This document shows, one piece after another, positions 51,234 to 59,808 of a stretch of 64,000 nucleotides of DNA (positions are counted from its first letter, which is position 1; each line of letters begins with the position of its first letter). The DNA is from Thermacetogenium phaeum DSM 12270 (GTDB lineage Bacteria > Bacillota > DSM-12270 > Thermacetogeniales > Thermacetogeniaceae). The translations under genes were made by a program, and so were the position numbers. The DNA is taken from NCBI RefSeq assembly GCF_000305935.1, contig NC_018870.1, forward strand, positions 2,465,001 to 2,529,000. The letters are read 5' to 3'. The notes under the pieces were generated by a model. It saw only the letters and a program-made list of their open reading frames with translations. It did no database searches and was not told the DNA's origin.

Positions 51234-51610
51234 CTTACGAGGAGGACTACAGGAACATCTTCTGCAACGAGTTTCCGCAGCTCCCCATAGAGGGCTTTTC
51301 TTTTCGCAACATCGGTCTCCCGAGCAGCATTCAACACCAGCCTGTCGGCCTCGGAACTCCTGTAACCAACCCCCCGAGCCCTATTCATCTGCCCGTCTGA
51401 ATAAATCCAGCGGCCGAAGTAAAAATCAGGGTCACCGGTCATAAGGGTGTAGGGGGAAAGGCTCATATGATAGTTGCCGCTCTTCAATGCTTCGCTCCAG
51501 GCCCCAGCTTCCATCATCACGATCTCCACATCCAAGCCAAAATTTTTCAGCTCCGCTTGAATAATTTCAGCAATGGTTTTGTAAGGCCAGCGGTTGGCCA
51601 GAGCACTGCT
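51234..51610 (-). pseudogene. Middle fragment of a substrate-binding protein gene (SBP family 5)
   Basis: The minus strand reads ANRWPYKTIAEIIQAELKNF, then YTLMTGDPDFYFGRWIYSDG and AEDVPVVLLVR, after which IS110 interrupts the frame. A stop (TGA) lies just upstream of this block, and about 350 N-terminal residues are missing. The gene has thus suffered both a 5' deletion and an insertion. It lies directly after leader copy 1, so the leader has outlived its gene. Confidence 0.82.
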
Positions 51611-51681
51611 GACAAGCCATCATCTACCTGACGGAACCCCAAAAACACATTAAGCAATTTCCCAATCTTTCACCTCCCAAT

Positions 51682-51733
51682 AAAAAACCACGAAGAATCT
51701 ACCCCTGCTGCAAGGCAGAAGACCTTCGTGGTC
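51682..51733 (-). promoter_or_regulatory. Repeated leader hairpin, copy 1
   Basis: Minus strand: ACCACGAAG-GTCTT, an inner CTGCCTTGCAGCAG hairpin, then CTTCGTGGT and TTTTTATT. GGGAGGTG, a ribosome site, follows within about 4 nt. It is one of four related elements (also 52812, 56731, 63364) and looks like a terminator-type attenuator or riboswitch expression platform. Confidence 0.65.
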
Positions 51734-51837
51734 CTATTGCGTAGAAGATTCTTTATTTTCCGGATTACATTACTTGTAAGGCATTATTCGCCATAAAAGG
51801 CATATTTCCTCCAAAGCCTAATTCAATGATGCCTTGT

Positions 51838-52794
51838 TTACTTAAAGAGCACAACCACACCCAGCACCAAACAGGTCACTCCTTCCAGGACCACCAAATT
51901 GGCAATACCTGCTCTGCTGCCCAGGCGTGGACCGAAAAAGGAGACACTTAAGGGAAGATTACTGGACCAGAAGCTGAGAAAGTAATGGATGGATGAAGCC
52001 AGGAGCAAGGCAGTTATTGCCTCCACCGGGGTGACGATACCGGCCTTTAAAAAAGGCCCCAGAGTGCCGATACCGGCTACCATGCTGAGCATTCCGGTAG
52101 TGATCACGATCAGCACCGGGGCAGGGAGACCAAACCGGCGGAGAACAGGGTCTACAAGAGAAAGCCATGTTGTAACTGTCTCGGTCTGCATCAGGGTGAT
52201 CACAAGAAAGGTAAGAGGAACAAATATGGCGACAAGGCGCCCAAAGCTGGGAAGGGATCCCTTTGCCGCATCAATGATCCTTTTACGAAGGGGATCGGAG
52301 GTCGGCTGGGGAAGTTGTTCAGACGAATGCCGAGCACTTTGAGGAGAAAGCAGCAACCTCCCCAAGAATAGCCCCACCAACCCAGCGCTGAAAAATACAC
52401 CGAGGTACATCAGCAGATAAATCAGCCCCAGGCGCATGCCTAGGGCTCCCAAAACCACAGGAGCCATGTAGAAAACCATATTATATAATCCCTTAGGGAG
52501 ATTGGAAACGAGAAAAAAGAGCACCACTTCTTTCATGTTGACAATACTGTTGTTTCTTAGTTCTGCAAGCATGGAATAGGCAGCAACCTCATTAACCAGA
52601 CACAGGGTAAGGGGCGCATCAACCACTGAAGGCAGGTTGCCGAGGCGGGCCAGGGGGCGCATTACTCTCCCCAGCTGCCGGATCAGCGCAGTGTTCAAAG
52701 AAAGCCTTCCCAGGAAACAACCCAGAAACATCAAGGGAAGAACGCTTTTCCAGAGATCGAGAAGAACAGGCAGAGCAGCAATAATGGTCTTCAT
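51838..52794 (-). CDS. Nucleoside-recognition (GATE) domain membrane protein
   Basis: A 318-residue protein with about eight hydrophobic segments in two repeats, as in SpmA/SpmB-like GATE-domain proteins: VLPLMFLGCFLGRLSLN, PLTLCLVNEVAAYSMLAELR and, in the second half, FVPLTFLVITLMQTETV and PVEAITALLLASSIHYFLSF. Substrate unknown; members are suspected transporters. ATG 52794 lies 17 nt after leader copy 2, so expression probably depends on that element. It stands between parts of the nickel/peptide uptake region. Confidence 0.75.
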   Translation of the reverse strand: MKTIIAALPVLLDLWKSVLPLMFLGCFLGRLSLNTALIRQLGRVMRPLARLGNLPSVVDAPLTLCLVNEVAAYSMLAELRNNSIVNMKEVVLFFLVSNLPKGLYNMVFYMAPVVLGALGMRLGLIYLLMYLGVFFSAGLVGLFLGRLLLSPQSARHSSEQLPQPTSDPLRKRIIDAAKGSLPSFGRLVAIFVPLTFLVITLMQTETVTTWLSLVDPVLRRFGLPAPVLIVITTGMLSMVAGIGTLGPFLKAGIVTPVEAITALLLASSIHYFLSFWSSNLPLSVSFFGPRLGSRAGIANLVVLEGVTCLVLGVVVLFK

Positions 52795-52811
52795 CTGATC
52801 ACCTCAGACAA

Positions 52812-52864
52812 ATAAACCACGAAAGCCCCCCCGTTTCAACAGGGTCACAGACCTCCGTGGCCTT
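52812..52864 (-). promoter_or_regulatory. Repeated leader hairpin, copy 2
   Basis: Minus strand: GCCACGGAGGTCT, inner CCCTGTTGAAACGGG hairpin, then CTTTCGTGGT and TTATTT, ending 17 nt before ATG 52794. Pairs differ from copy 1 but remain G-U or A-U compatible. Confidence 0.65.
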
Positions 52865-53035
52865 GACAGGATAACTCCAGTTACCCGTTCTACACAGGAC
52901 TTTTTATTCAACAGATAAAGCAAAAAATCCTGCAATATTTTTCATTCAATTGGACAGATCTTAAGAGCTTACTGCAAAACTAACAGATCGCAGAAGTGGT
53001 ATGTTTTCTGTATGAGGGGGAAATCGATCAACGAT
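52865..53035 (-). promoter_or_regulatory. AT-rich promoter region of the GATE-domain gene
   Basis: No gene. On the minus strand the sequence is AT-rich with several weak TTG/TAT hexamers, and GGGTAACTGGAGTTATCC (52871-52888) makes a short hairpin just before leader copy 2. Confidence 0.35.
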
Positions 53036-53099
53036 AAAAAGGAAGCAGCTTCAAATGGAACCCCCACCACCCCAAAGGGTTTTGTATGAAGCTGCTTAA
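53036..53099 (-). terminator. Terminator after the SBP-DUF4198 unit
   Basis: AAGCAGCTTCA pairs with TGAAGCTGCTT, with an inner CCCTTTGGGG; TCCTTTTTAT follows on the minus strand. It lies about 55 nt after the DUF4198 stop. Confidence 0.75.
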
Positions 53100-53154
53100 C
53101 CTCACCAACCGACCAGCAGAACCGTCCCACCGCACTGAAGGCGCGGAAACCAAT

Positions 53155-53898
53155 CTACTTTGTCACCATTATAAATAATGTAGCTGTATAGTTCCTGCGG
53201 TCGTAGTACCCCTCTTGAACATCATCATTATCTATGTATCTGACCAGCGCCAGATAAAAACCCGGTTTATCAAAGGTGAAGGCAGCCTTTCCTGCACCGT
53301 TCGTATCTTTTAGTTGGGGTTCATCCTTGTCGTCAGCCATACCGTTGATCAGGGCTACCTGGGTGCCGGCTGCAGGCGCCCCTTTATACTTGACTTGCAG
53401 CTCGATGGTATCCCCGACCTTCCAGGGCTTCCAGAAAAGAGGCAACAGCTCCAGATTGCCTCCCACAGCCTGCACCGCTCCTTCCAGGTCGTGCCCTACC
53501 GGAACAACAGCCCCGGCGTACTGGGTATAGGCGACCGACTCCAGGGGAAACTCACAGTCCTTTTTGGGGACATTCAAATATTGGCCGTCAACGGTTACCG
53601 TAAACACCCCCTCCGCTTCCACCACCGGTCTGTAAAAACCGGTTTGCTCGGGTATAAATGTGATCTTATAAGCTGTTTCCTCCGGCCCACCAATAGACAG
53701 CTCGCTTTTCTTCCCGTCGGGTTCAATAAGGTAGGATTTCAGTATCTCCTTCCGGCACAACCCATCGACCTTCATGTTGTGCCCCCATTTGAAGAGGAGT
53801 TCTACAGGTGAACAGCGATGCCCATGGCTGGACCTGAACTCCAGCCACCCCTCATGCCCCTGAACAACAAGGTGAGTAGTATCACGAAAACTTGTCAT
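53155..53898 (-). CDS. DUF4198-family protein, probable metal-uptake accessory
   Basis: A 247-residue protein from ATG 53898 (AAGGAGG 8 nt upstream; a longer frame is ignored). Blocks typical of DUF4198 are LLFKWGHNMKVDGLCRKEI, YKITFIPEQTGFYRPVVE, GHDLEGAVQAVG, VGDTIELQVKYKGAPAAGTQ and KAAFTFDKPGFYLALVRYID. Relatives accompany nickel/cobalt uptake systems. It carries no signal peptide with this start. It follows the intact SBP gene by 67 nt and is probably co-transcribed. Confidence 0.78.
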   Translation of the reverse strand: MTSFRDTTHLVVQGHEGWLEFRSSHGHRCSPVELLFKWGHNMKVDGLCRKEILKSYLIEPDGKKSELSIGGPEETAYKITFIPEQTGFYRPVVEAEGVFTVTVDGQYLNVPKKDCEFPLESVAYTQYAGAVVPVGHDLEGAVQAVGGNLELLPLFWKPWKVGDTIELQVKYKGAPAAGTQVALINGMADDKDEPQLKDTNGAGKAAFTFDKPGFYLALVRYIDNDDVQEGYYDRRNYTATLFIMVTK

Positions 53899-53965
53899 GT
53901 AACATTCCTCCTTCATTTTTATGCCCTGCCGGGCAACAAAGTCAAACTCCATTCTGTACAGCCAG

Positions 53966-55516
53966 TTAACCTTTATAACCCACATTTGAATTCAAAAAGT
54001 ACCATTCTGTAGGAGTTATGACCACCCCTTCCACATCCTTGTGTACGGCTGTGATGATTTTGGGGTAGACCAGAAAGGCAAACGCTGCATCATCAATGAG
54101 GATCTGCTGCGCTTCCTTAGCTATGGTCTTTCTTTCCTCAGTGTCAAACGTAGACTGCAGCTTTCTACCCAGAGCATCAAGCTTCTCACTGCTGTAATGC
54201 CCGAAGTTATTATCCCCTCCTGTTAAAAAGACGGTTTCCAGCATGTACTGGGGATCCCCGGTAGGAGCGGTGCTGAAGCTATAAATAGCAGCATCAAAAT
54301 CTCCACCCTTCATAGCCTCAGAAATGTTCTCAACATTGTTGATTTCGATCTTAATCCCGATATCTAATAATTGGCTCTGAATTGCTTCCATGATCACCGG
54401 CAATTCCGGCCTGCTCTTATAAGAAAGGAAGGTGTACTCAAGTTTCTTACCACCCTTCTGGCGGATGCCGTCACTCCCCCTTTTCCACCCCGCTTCGTCC
54501 AGAAGTCTCTTCGCCCCCGCAGGGTCGTAATGATATCCTTTCAATTCACTTCCCCCAAAGGGAAGCACCGGTGGAAAAGGACCTATGGCCGGAATGCCCG
54601 TCCCCGACATGACCTTTTGGGCAAGGTCATCCCTGTTGATGGCCATGTTGATCGCCTTCCGGACATTGATATCATCAAGGCCTGGCCTTTCCAGGTTGAA
54701 AACGAGCATGTGCACCCGCCCCGAAGACTCGCTTAATACCTTCAGTTCTTTATTCCTTTCCAGCAGCTCCACCTGTTCGGCAGGAATCTTATCTGCCACC
54801 TGGATTTCACCTGACTGCAGTGCCATTATCCGGGTGTTGGCATCGGGGATGTATTTAAACACAACCTCTTTTAACTCAGCCTTTTTACCCCAGTACTCTT
54901 CATTTCGGACCACCACCACACGCTCATCTCGCACATATTCCTTCAACTTGAACGGCCCGGTAAGAACAGGATTTTCCTTGAATTTATCCCCCATTTCCTC
55001 AGCGGCCTCGGCATCAACGATGGTAGCAAAGGGATCGGCCAGCGATGTCATAAAGGACGGGTTGGGGTTGTTGGTTTTGATAATAACCTCATTCCCTTGA
55101 GCTTCTATGGAAGCAATATCCAAAAGGCCAGGAGCCCTCTCATTAATCCCTATAGTGCGCTCCAGAGAGGCCTTCACAGCTGCCCCATCTAAAATTTTCC
55201 CGTTGTGAAACTTGACATTGTCCCTGATCTTAATCTTCCATGTCTTTTCATCAACCCTTGTCCAGGACTCGGCCAGCCAGGGCTCGATCTTCATTCCCTC
55301 ACCGACTCTGACCAGGGTTTCTCCCATGCCGAATTCCATAGTATACCAACCGTTATACCCATCACCTGGGTCGAGGTTTGTACACCACTGCGCCCAACCT
55401 ACGGTCAGGGGTTTGGTTTCCTTCTGTGAAGGAGCGGATGACCCTTTCCCGCATCCCGACGCCATCACTAAAAAAACCGCCAACGTCAAGAGAACAAGAA
55501 CTTTTTTTGCCCTCAT
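53966..55516 (-). CDS. ABC substrate-binding lipoprotein (SBP family 5, NikA/CntA-like)
   Basis: A 516-residue lipoprotein. The signal VLVLLTLAVFLVMASGC gives a lipobox with Cys22. The fold is marked by PLTVGWAQWCTNLDPGDG, LVRVGEGMKIEPWLAESW, VKFHNGKILDGAAVKASLER, and DFDAAIYSFSTAPTGDPQYM. It is the only intact SBP of the three in this region. The family takes peptides, nickel or metallophore-metal; the DUF4198 gene beside it favours a metal (inference). An IS605 remnant cuts the DNA 38 nt upstream, so its native leader is probably lost. Confidence 0.9.
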   Translation of the reverse strand: MRAKKVLVLLTLAVFLVMASGCGKGSSAPSQKETKPLTVGWAQWCTNLDPGDGYNGWYTMEFGMGETLVRVGEGMKIEPWLAESWTRVDEKTWKIKIRDNVKFHNGKILDGAAVKASLERTIGINERAPGLLDIASIEAQGNEVIIKTNNPNPSFMTSLADPFATIVDAEAAEEMGDKFKENPVLTGPFKLKEYVRDERVVVVRNEEYWGKKAELKEVVFKYIPDANTRIMALQSGEIQVADKIPAEQVELLERNKELKVLSESSGRVHMLVFNLERPGLDDINVRKAINMAINRDDLAQKVMSGTGIPAIGPFPPVLPFGGSELKGYHYDPAGAKRLLDEAGWKRGSDGIRQKGGKKLEYTFLSYKSRPELPVIMEAIQSQLLDIGIKIEINNVENISEAMKGGDFDAAIYSFSTAPTGDPQYMLETVFLTGGDNNFGHYSSEKLDALGRKLQSTFDTEERKTIAKEAQQILIDDAAFAFLVYPKIITAVHKDVEGVVITPTEWYFLNSNVGYKG

Positions 55517-55553
55517 CGAATCTCCCCTTCAATCTGATCAATTTTTCACAGCC

Positions 55554-55700
55554 TTGACATACGCCCACGAATGAATTCGTGGGATTCTGGTTCATCGAAG
55601 GATGCCTGCCGATGCGGGGCTCACTCCTTCTCCCGCAAGTGTTGATGCCCCAACCCTGAGAATATTTATAGTCGTTGGTACACTGGTACTTGAGAATGTT
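55554..55700 (-). mobile_element. Orphan IS200/IS605 right end with omegaRNA-like sequence
   Basis: On the minus strand the end reads AGAATCCCACGAATTCATTCG-TGGGCGTATGTCAA. It has an 8 bp hairpin (CCCACGAA/TTCGTGGG) and finishes in GTCAA, the layout of IS605-family right ends after tnpB. Upstream, GAGCCCCGCATCGGCAGGC and GGGTTGGGGCATCAAC resemble the structured omegaRNA that overlaps the tnpB 3' end. A short frame there (FVNILKYQ) recalls the tnpB C-terminus, but no tnpB gene remains. Confidence 0.65.
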
Positions 55701-55775
55701 TACAAATTGGCCGTGTCCGAGATCAGACCTGTCTGATATTTTCATGCTCTGTTGGTGCCGCCCCAGGCGGCGTGA

Positions 55776-55823
55776 TGACAAGGCAATTGAGAAAGAACTG
55801 GCACACCTTCCGGACACTTCGCC
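55776..55823 (+). pseudogene. Remnant of a second IS110 transposase gene
   Basis: The plus strand encodes DKAIEKELAHLPDT, nearly the same as DKAIEKELSHFPNT in the complete IS110 transposase, with matching DNA. Homology stops after about 48 bp on both sides. Confidence 0.7.
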
Positions 55824-56080
55824 ACTTTTCACTATATTTGAGAAACACAACAGTCTCGATCTTAGATAAAAATATCATCACTCCATAGAACACAAAGAAG
55901 ATCGCTAAGATCTGTCTCCAACCGATCCATCTGGAAGGGAAATTGAACGCACCCATTCTATCTGCGGTTTGTGCGGATCCGTCAGCCAACCAACATTGAG
56001 GCTATCAAATAACATCTGCCGTGGATCAGGAACCGGAAACACAGCCAGGAGCCCACTTGTGCCTCACAGCAATTCCCCCT

Positions 56081-56698
56081 CTACCCGTTCTCATCAGCAA
56101 AAGCAGGGGCTTCATCCTTTTTATTCAGGAACATTTCGGCATAATCTGCGTATCTGCCGGCGAAAACCGGCCGGGTAAACCACATCCCGCCATCACCGAG
56201 AATCACGGTCAATGGTTTGGCCCGCTCATAGTCCATCTCCCCAGCTTCATTGAAGAAGCGATCATCAGCCTCCAAATGAACCACTTTACCAATGACCAGT
56301 GAGTAGCGTTCACGCCTGATTTCTTCTACAAGCGTGCACTCTGCCCAGGCCAAACAACCTTCAACCCCGGGCGGTTTAACTGCCTGGGACGGACGCGGCT
56401 TCAAGCCAGCTTCTTCAAACTCATCAACTTCCGGTGGATAATTCCGGGAACAGATCATCACTGCCTCAGCGAGCTCGACAGGGGGAACATTGACAACAAA
56501 CTCCCCTGTTTCGCGGATGTTGCTCAACGTGTCTCGCTTAATCCACGAAGCCAGGAGAAGGTCGTTAAAAGGCCTCAATATTGGAGTAATACATGACCAG
56601 GGGGCAACATTGCGCACCCCATCTTTTCCCACTGTGGAAATCAAAACCACTGGCAAAGGCATCACCTGTTCCCGCTTGCGCGGTGCCAAAACCCCCAT
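56081..56698 (-). CDS. Flavoredoxin-like FMN-binding protein (flavin reductase domain)
   Basis: A 205-residue protein of the flavin-reductase-like family. Typical parts: MPLPVVLISTVGKDGVRN, NVAPWSCITPILRPFNDLLL with the flavin-binding loop, NIRETGEFVVNVP, and AECTLVEEIRRERYSLVIGKV. It probably binds FMN and transfers electrons. Its position behind leader copy 3 in an uptake cluster suggests a role in reducing or releasing an imported ligand (inference). ATG 56698 follows AGGAGGGAGAAG. Confidence 0.85.
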   Translation of the reverse strand: MGVLAPRKREQVMPLPVVLISTVGKDGVRNVAPWSCITPILRPFNDLLLASWIKRDTLSNIRETGEFVVNVPPVELAEAVMICSRNYPPEVDEFEEAGLKPRPSQAVKPPGVEGCLAWAECTLVEEIRRERYSLVIGKVVHLEADDRFFNEAGEMDYERAKPLTVILGDGGMWFTRPVFAGRYADYAEMFLNKKDEAPAFADENG

Positions 56699-56730
56699 TT
56701 CTTCTCCCTCCTAGATCAATTAAATTAATG

Positions 56731-56783
56731 AAAAAGACCACGAAGGCTCCCTTTCTTCAGAAAGGCGCAAGACCTTCATGGCC
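56731..56783 (-). promoter_or_regulatory. Repeated leader hairpin, copy 3
   Basis: Minus strand: GCCATGAAGGTCTT, inner CCTTTCTGAAGAAAGG hairpin, then GCCTTCGTGGTC and TTTTTCATT, 33 nt before the flavoredoxin start. The U in CCAUG pairs with the G of CGUGG, a compensatory wobble relative to copy 1. Confidence 0.65.
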
Positions 56784-56864
56784 TGCTTTCTTGGAACAGC
56801 TTTAGATCCCTTTAAATTTATTTCGACACCGGACAGAAAATCCCTTCCAGAGCTACACAAAAAA

Positions 56865-57998
56865 CTACCTCTGCAGGGAGCCTCTTTTGATCAAAAAAAG
56901 AAGCATTACTCCTCCTAAAAACACGGCCAAGCTACAGAACAAAAAGGCCAGTCTCAACCCTTTTAACTGGGAGAGCACCCCACCTAGAAAAGCACCGCCG
57001 ACCAGGGCAGCCATCCGAAAAACCGTTAAAACACCCAAACTGCCAGCAGTGTCCCTTGGAAACAGCTCAGTCAACCTCACCGTAAGCGGAACAGAGGCTA
57101 GGGCCTGGGTGAGCCCTAGAATCCCCGCGAGCACACCTGCCCAGATGATGTTCCGAGCCAGAGCCAGAGCAGCAAAAACAACCCCGCTCCCCAACAGTCC
57201 CAGAAGCAAGGGACGCAACCACCCAAAGGAGTCTGTAAGATACCCCACCCATAAGACAGCCAGGCTGTAACTGACAAAATAGACAGTGATAACAAAGCCG
57301 ACAATTTTCTCAGAAGGAACCAACTCGTAAAAGAAGACTTGCAAGAAGGCATTGCAGAAACCTACTGTGAGAGCAGGGAAAACAGCCAGCAAGGAGAGCA
57401 AGTAGACCAACCAGTTTTTCATGAGGCACACAGACCTGCCTTGCTTACCGGAAGGCTCATCACGTTCCACAGGCAACGAAGCCAGGAAACCCATCCCCAT
57501 CACTGCTGCTCCAATTAAAAAGACGCTTTTAATCCCCAGGGGATCGATAAGTAAACCCGCAAACAAAGGTGTTATGGCAAACCCAAGATTGGCGAGGCAC
57601 TGGTAGGCACCAACCGCCTGCCCCTTCTTCTGAGCCATTCGAGCCACGTACGCCGTACCAATGGTAAAACTTAAGGCTTCACTTACTCCCTGGAGGCACC
57701 TGAAACCAATAAGCTGCCAGGGGTGCTTGGAGAAGGCATAGGCCACCGGGGTCAGTGGAAGCAGGGCAAACCCAGCACAGGCAAAGCATTTCCTCCCCAA
57801 CCTGTCAGCTAGCAGCCCCAGGGGGAGGACTGCCAGGGCCCAAGAAATCTCAAGCCCAGCGAAGAGCAACCCTGCTTCAAGATAACTTGCTCCCAATTGG
57901 CGAGCGTAAATAGAAAGAAAGGGAACCACAAAGCCCTGTCCCGAAAGGGCCAAAAAAATCGCGATACTGAACAGAGTGATATTGCGTTCCCTAAGCAT
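56865..57998 (-). CDS. Major facilitator superfamily transporter
   Basis: A 377-residue, 12-helix MFS protein. The A-motif GLLADRLGRKCFACAGF lies between helices 2 and 3, and a related GYLTDSFGWLRPLLLG lies in the second half. No substrate can be inferred. ATG 57998 is preferred (AGGGGAACCAGGG before it) and overlaps the permease gene by 8 nt, so it is in the same operon. It may export a ligand or metallophore after uptake (inference). Confidence 0.88.
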   Translation of the reverse strand: MLRERNITLFSIAIFLALSGQGFVVPFLSIYARQLGASYLEAGLLFAGLEISWALAVLPLGLLADRLGRKCFACAGFALLPLTPVAYAFSKHPWQLIGFRCLQGVSEALSFTIGTAYVARMAQKKGQAVGAYQCLANLGFAITPLFAGLLIDPLGIKSVFLIGAAVMGMGFLASLPVERDEPSGKQGRSVCLMKNWLVYLLSLLAVFPALTVGFCNAFLQVFFYELVPSEKIVGFVITVYFVSYSLAVLWVGYLTDSFGWLRPLLLGLLGSGVVFAALALARNIIWAGVLAGILGLTQALASVPLTVRLTELFPRDTAGSLGVLTVFRMAALVGGAFLGGVLSQLKGLRLAFLFCSLAVFLGGVMLLFLIKRGSLQR

Positions 57999-58806
57999 CC
58001 CTGGTTCCCCTTCCCGCCTCAAGCATTTCCTTCAAGCCTTCGCCCAGAAAATTCACTGCCAACACAGTAAAAATGATGGCCAGCCCCGGAAAGAGAACTG
58101 TCCACCAAACCCCGACCATCAAGTCATCCATTTCCTCCATGATGATGTTTCCCCAGCTTGGTTGGTGTGGAGGGATACCAAGGCCAAGGAAGCTCAAGGT
58201 TGACTCTGCAAGAACGGCCTGGGCCACACTGAAGGTGGCAGCCACAAGAGCAGGAGCGAGCACATTCGGCAAAATATGAAAGATGACAAGGTACCACCCT
58301 GTAGCACCAAGGGCCTGCGCGGCCAGCACAAACTCTCTTTCCCGCAGCGAGAGGGTTTCGCTCCGGATCACCCGCGCTGTGGCCGTCCAACCAGTAAGGG
58401 CTAAAACCAGAACCACACTGAGAAAGCCTGGTTTTAAAAAGGCAAGGAGGACAATGTAAACAACGATATCTGGTAATGAATTAAAAACATCTACACAGCG
58501 CATCAAGATGTTGTCCAGAACGCCTCCCCAATACCCAGAGACAAGGCCGATAGCGACCCCCAACATTGTAGTGATTGCGGCCACGAGGAACCCAACCACC
58601 AGAGAAACCCGAGCTCCGTAAAGGCACCGGCTCAGGACATCGCGTCCGAGGTCGTCTGTCCCAAAGGGGTGCTCCCAAGAAGGAGCTTGACTGACCCTGG
58701 TAAGGCAAACTTTTCCAGGATCATCAGGAGAAATTAGGGGGGCAAAGACAGCCAAGAGCAACACCATAAAAAGAAAGCAAGCACCAAAGACAAACTTCTT
58801 CAGCAC
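57991..58806 (-). CDS. ABC importer permease, DppC/NikC type
   Basis: A 271-residue inner-membrane permease with N-terminal helix FVFGACFLFMVLLLAVFAPL, HPFGTDDLGRDVLSRCLYGAR, and the EAA loop EFVLAAQALGATGWYLVIFHILPN. These are hallmarks of the OppC/DppC family. GTG 58806 directly follows the stop of the DppB-type gene. Confidence 0.93.
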   Translation of the reverse strand: MLKKFVFGACFLFMVLLLAVFAPLISPDDPGKVCLTRVSQAPSWEHPFGTDDLGRDVLSRCLYGARVSLVVGFLVAAITTMLGVAIGLVSGYWGGVLDNILMRCVDVFNSLPDIVVYIVLLAFLKPGFLSVVLVLALTGWTATARVIRSETLSLREREFVLAAQALGATGWYLVIFHILPNVLAPALVAATFSVAQAVLAESTLSFLGLGIPPHQPSWGNIIMEEMDDLMVGVWWTVLFPGLAIIFTVLAVNFLGEGLKEMLEAGRGTRDA

Positions 58807-59787
58807 TCAGCTCTCACCACCATACCTCACCCTGGGATCAACAACAGCATAAGCAACGTCGGCAAGAAGGTTGCCCAGGACAACAAAGGTGCTTATTAAG
58901 AGAACAAGCCCCATCAGAACAGGGTAATCAGCCCGAAGAGCGCTTTCTACCAACAAACGGCCTACTCCCGGCCAGGCAAAGATTGTTTCGATGACCACAC
59001 TCCCCCCAACGAGATGAGGAAAAGCCATACCTAAAAGGGTCAAAAAGGGCAGGAGGGCGTTGCGAAGAGCATGCCGTAAGAGGACAGCCCTCTCCGTAAG
59101 GCCCTTCGCCCTTGCCACCAGAATAAAGTCGGAGGTGAGCACTTCCAGCAAACTTGACCTAAGGAACCTCGAATACCAGGGAACAGTAGTTAGCGCAAGC
59201 ACGAGAGACGGTAAAGCAAGGTGGTGAAGGAACCCCATGAGAGAAAAAGCAGCCTCCCGGGTATAACCGGTCCCGCATACAGGAAAAATATTTAGCTTGA
59301 GAGAAAAGGCGTAGATCAGGATCAGGGCGAGCCAGAAGTTTGGAGTAGCGTAAAGAGCGAAACCGAGGGCTGTAAACGCGTGGTCAAGAAGCGATCCCGC
59401 CTTTTTTGCAGATACCACTCCGAAATAAATACTGATAACCACAATGAGGAGGTAGCTTATTCCCATGAGTGCCAGTGTAGCCTGCAGGTGCTCCCCAATA
59501 ACCTCGGCCACTGGCTCCCCAGTAAGCTGAGATCTTCCTAAATTACCATGGAGGAGCTGCCCCAACCAAACAAGGTATTGAACAGGCAAAGGCTTGTCCA
59601 GACCCCAGGAAGCCCGGAGCCGCGCCCGGTCTTGTGGAGAGAGTAATCCAGCTTCTTCTTTGCCCAGGTAAAGTTCAACAGGATCAATGGGTGAAAGATG
59701 AATGATCAGAAAAGCAAGGATGCTGATCCCGAAAAGGAGGGGGAGAACTTGGCTCCCCCTCCTCAAGAGATAACTTCGCAAACCCAT
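58807..59787 (-). CDS. ABC importer permease, DppB/NikB type
   Basis: A 326-residue permease: MGLRSYLLRRGSQVLPLLFG, WGLDKPLPVQYLVWLGQLL, GNLGRSQLTGEPVAEVI and the EAA loop FILVARAKGLTERAVLLRHA. It pairs with the DppC-type gene that follows and lies 21 nt after the frameshifted SBP gene. Confidence 0.93.
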   Translation of the reverse strand: MGLRSYLLRRGSQVLPLLFGISILAFLIIHLSPIDPVELYLGKEEAGLLSPQDRARLRASWGLDKPLPVQYLVWLGQLLHGNLGRSQLTGEPVAEVIGEHLQATLALMGISYLLIVVISIYFGVVSAKKAGSLLDHAFTALGFALYATPNFWLALILIYAFSLKLNIFPVCGTGYTREAAFSLMGFLHHLALPSLVLALTTVPWYSRFLRSSLLEVLTSDFILVARAKGLTERAVLLRHALRNALLPFLTLLGMAFPHLVGGSVVIETIFAWPGVGRLLVESALRADYPVLMGLVLLISTFVVLGNLLADVAYAVVDPRVRYGGES

Positions 59788-59808
59788 TGTCGGCTCTCCT
59801 TTCGGCTA

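Larger units (their letters stand above)
49348..51239 (-). mobile_element. IS110-family insertion sequence, about 1.9 kb
   Basis: The element sits inside an SBP-family gene. Plus-strand CTTACG occurs at both junctions (49342-49347 and 51234-51239), and joining the flanks at this hexamer restores the reading frame. The inserted length is therefore 1,892 bp. It encodes one DEDD transposase and has about 270 bp of non-coding DNA on its left and about 370 bp upstream of the transposase gene on its right. There are no long terminal inverted repeats, as expected for IS110. Confidence 0.85.
55517..56080. other. Insertion-sequence graveyard between SBP and flavoredoxin genes
   Basis: 564 bp without an intact gene. 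It contains the right end of an IS200/IS605 element (55554-55700) and a 48 bp scrap of an IS110 transposase gene (55776-55823). The remaining 55830-56080 shows nothing I can name. Confidence 0.6.

Noticed and set aside
50414-51444. Plus-strand frames across the IS110 element
   Set aside because: They are antisense to an intact transposase gene or cross the IS junction; no family resemblance.
53036-53099. Fifth copy of the leader hairpin family
   Set aside because: It has a similar outline but its arms (GCAGCTTCA) share no sequence with the others and it lies after a gene, so a terminator is more likely.
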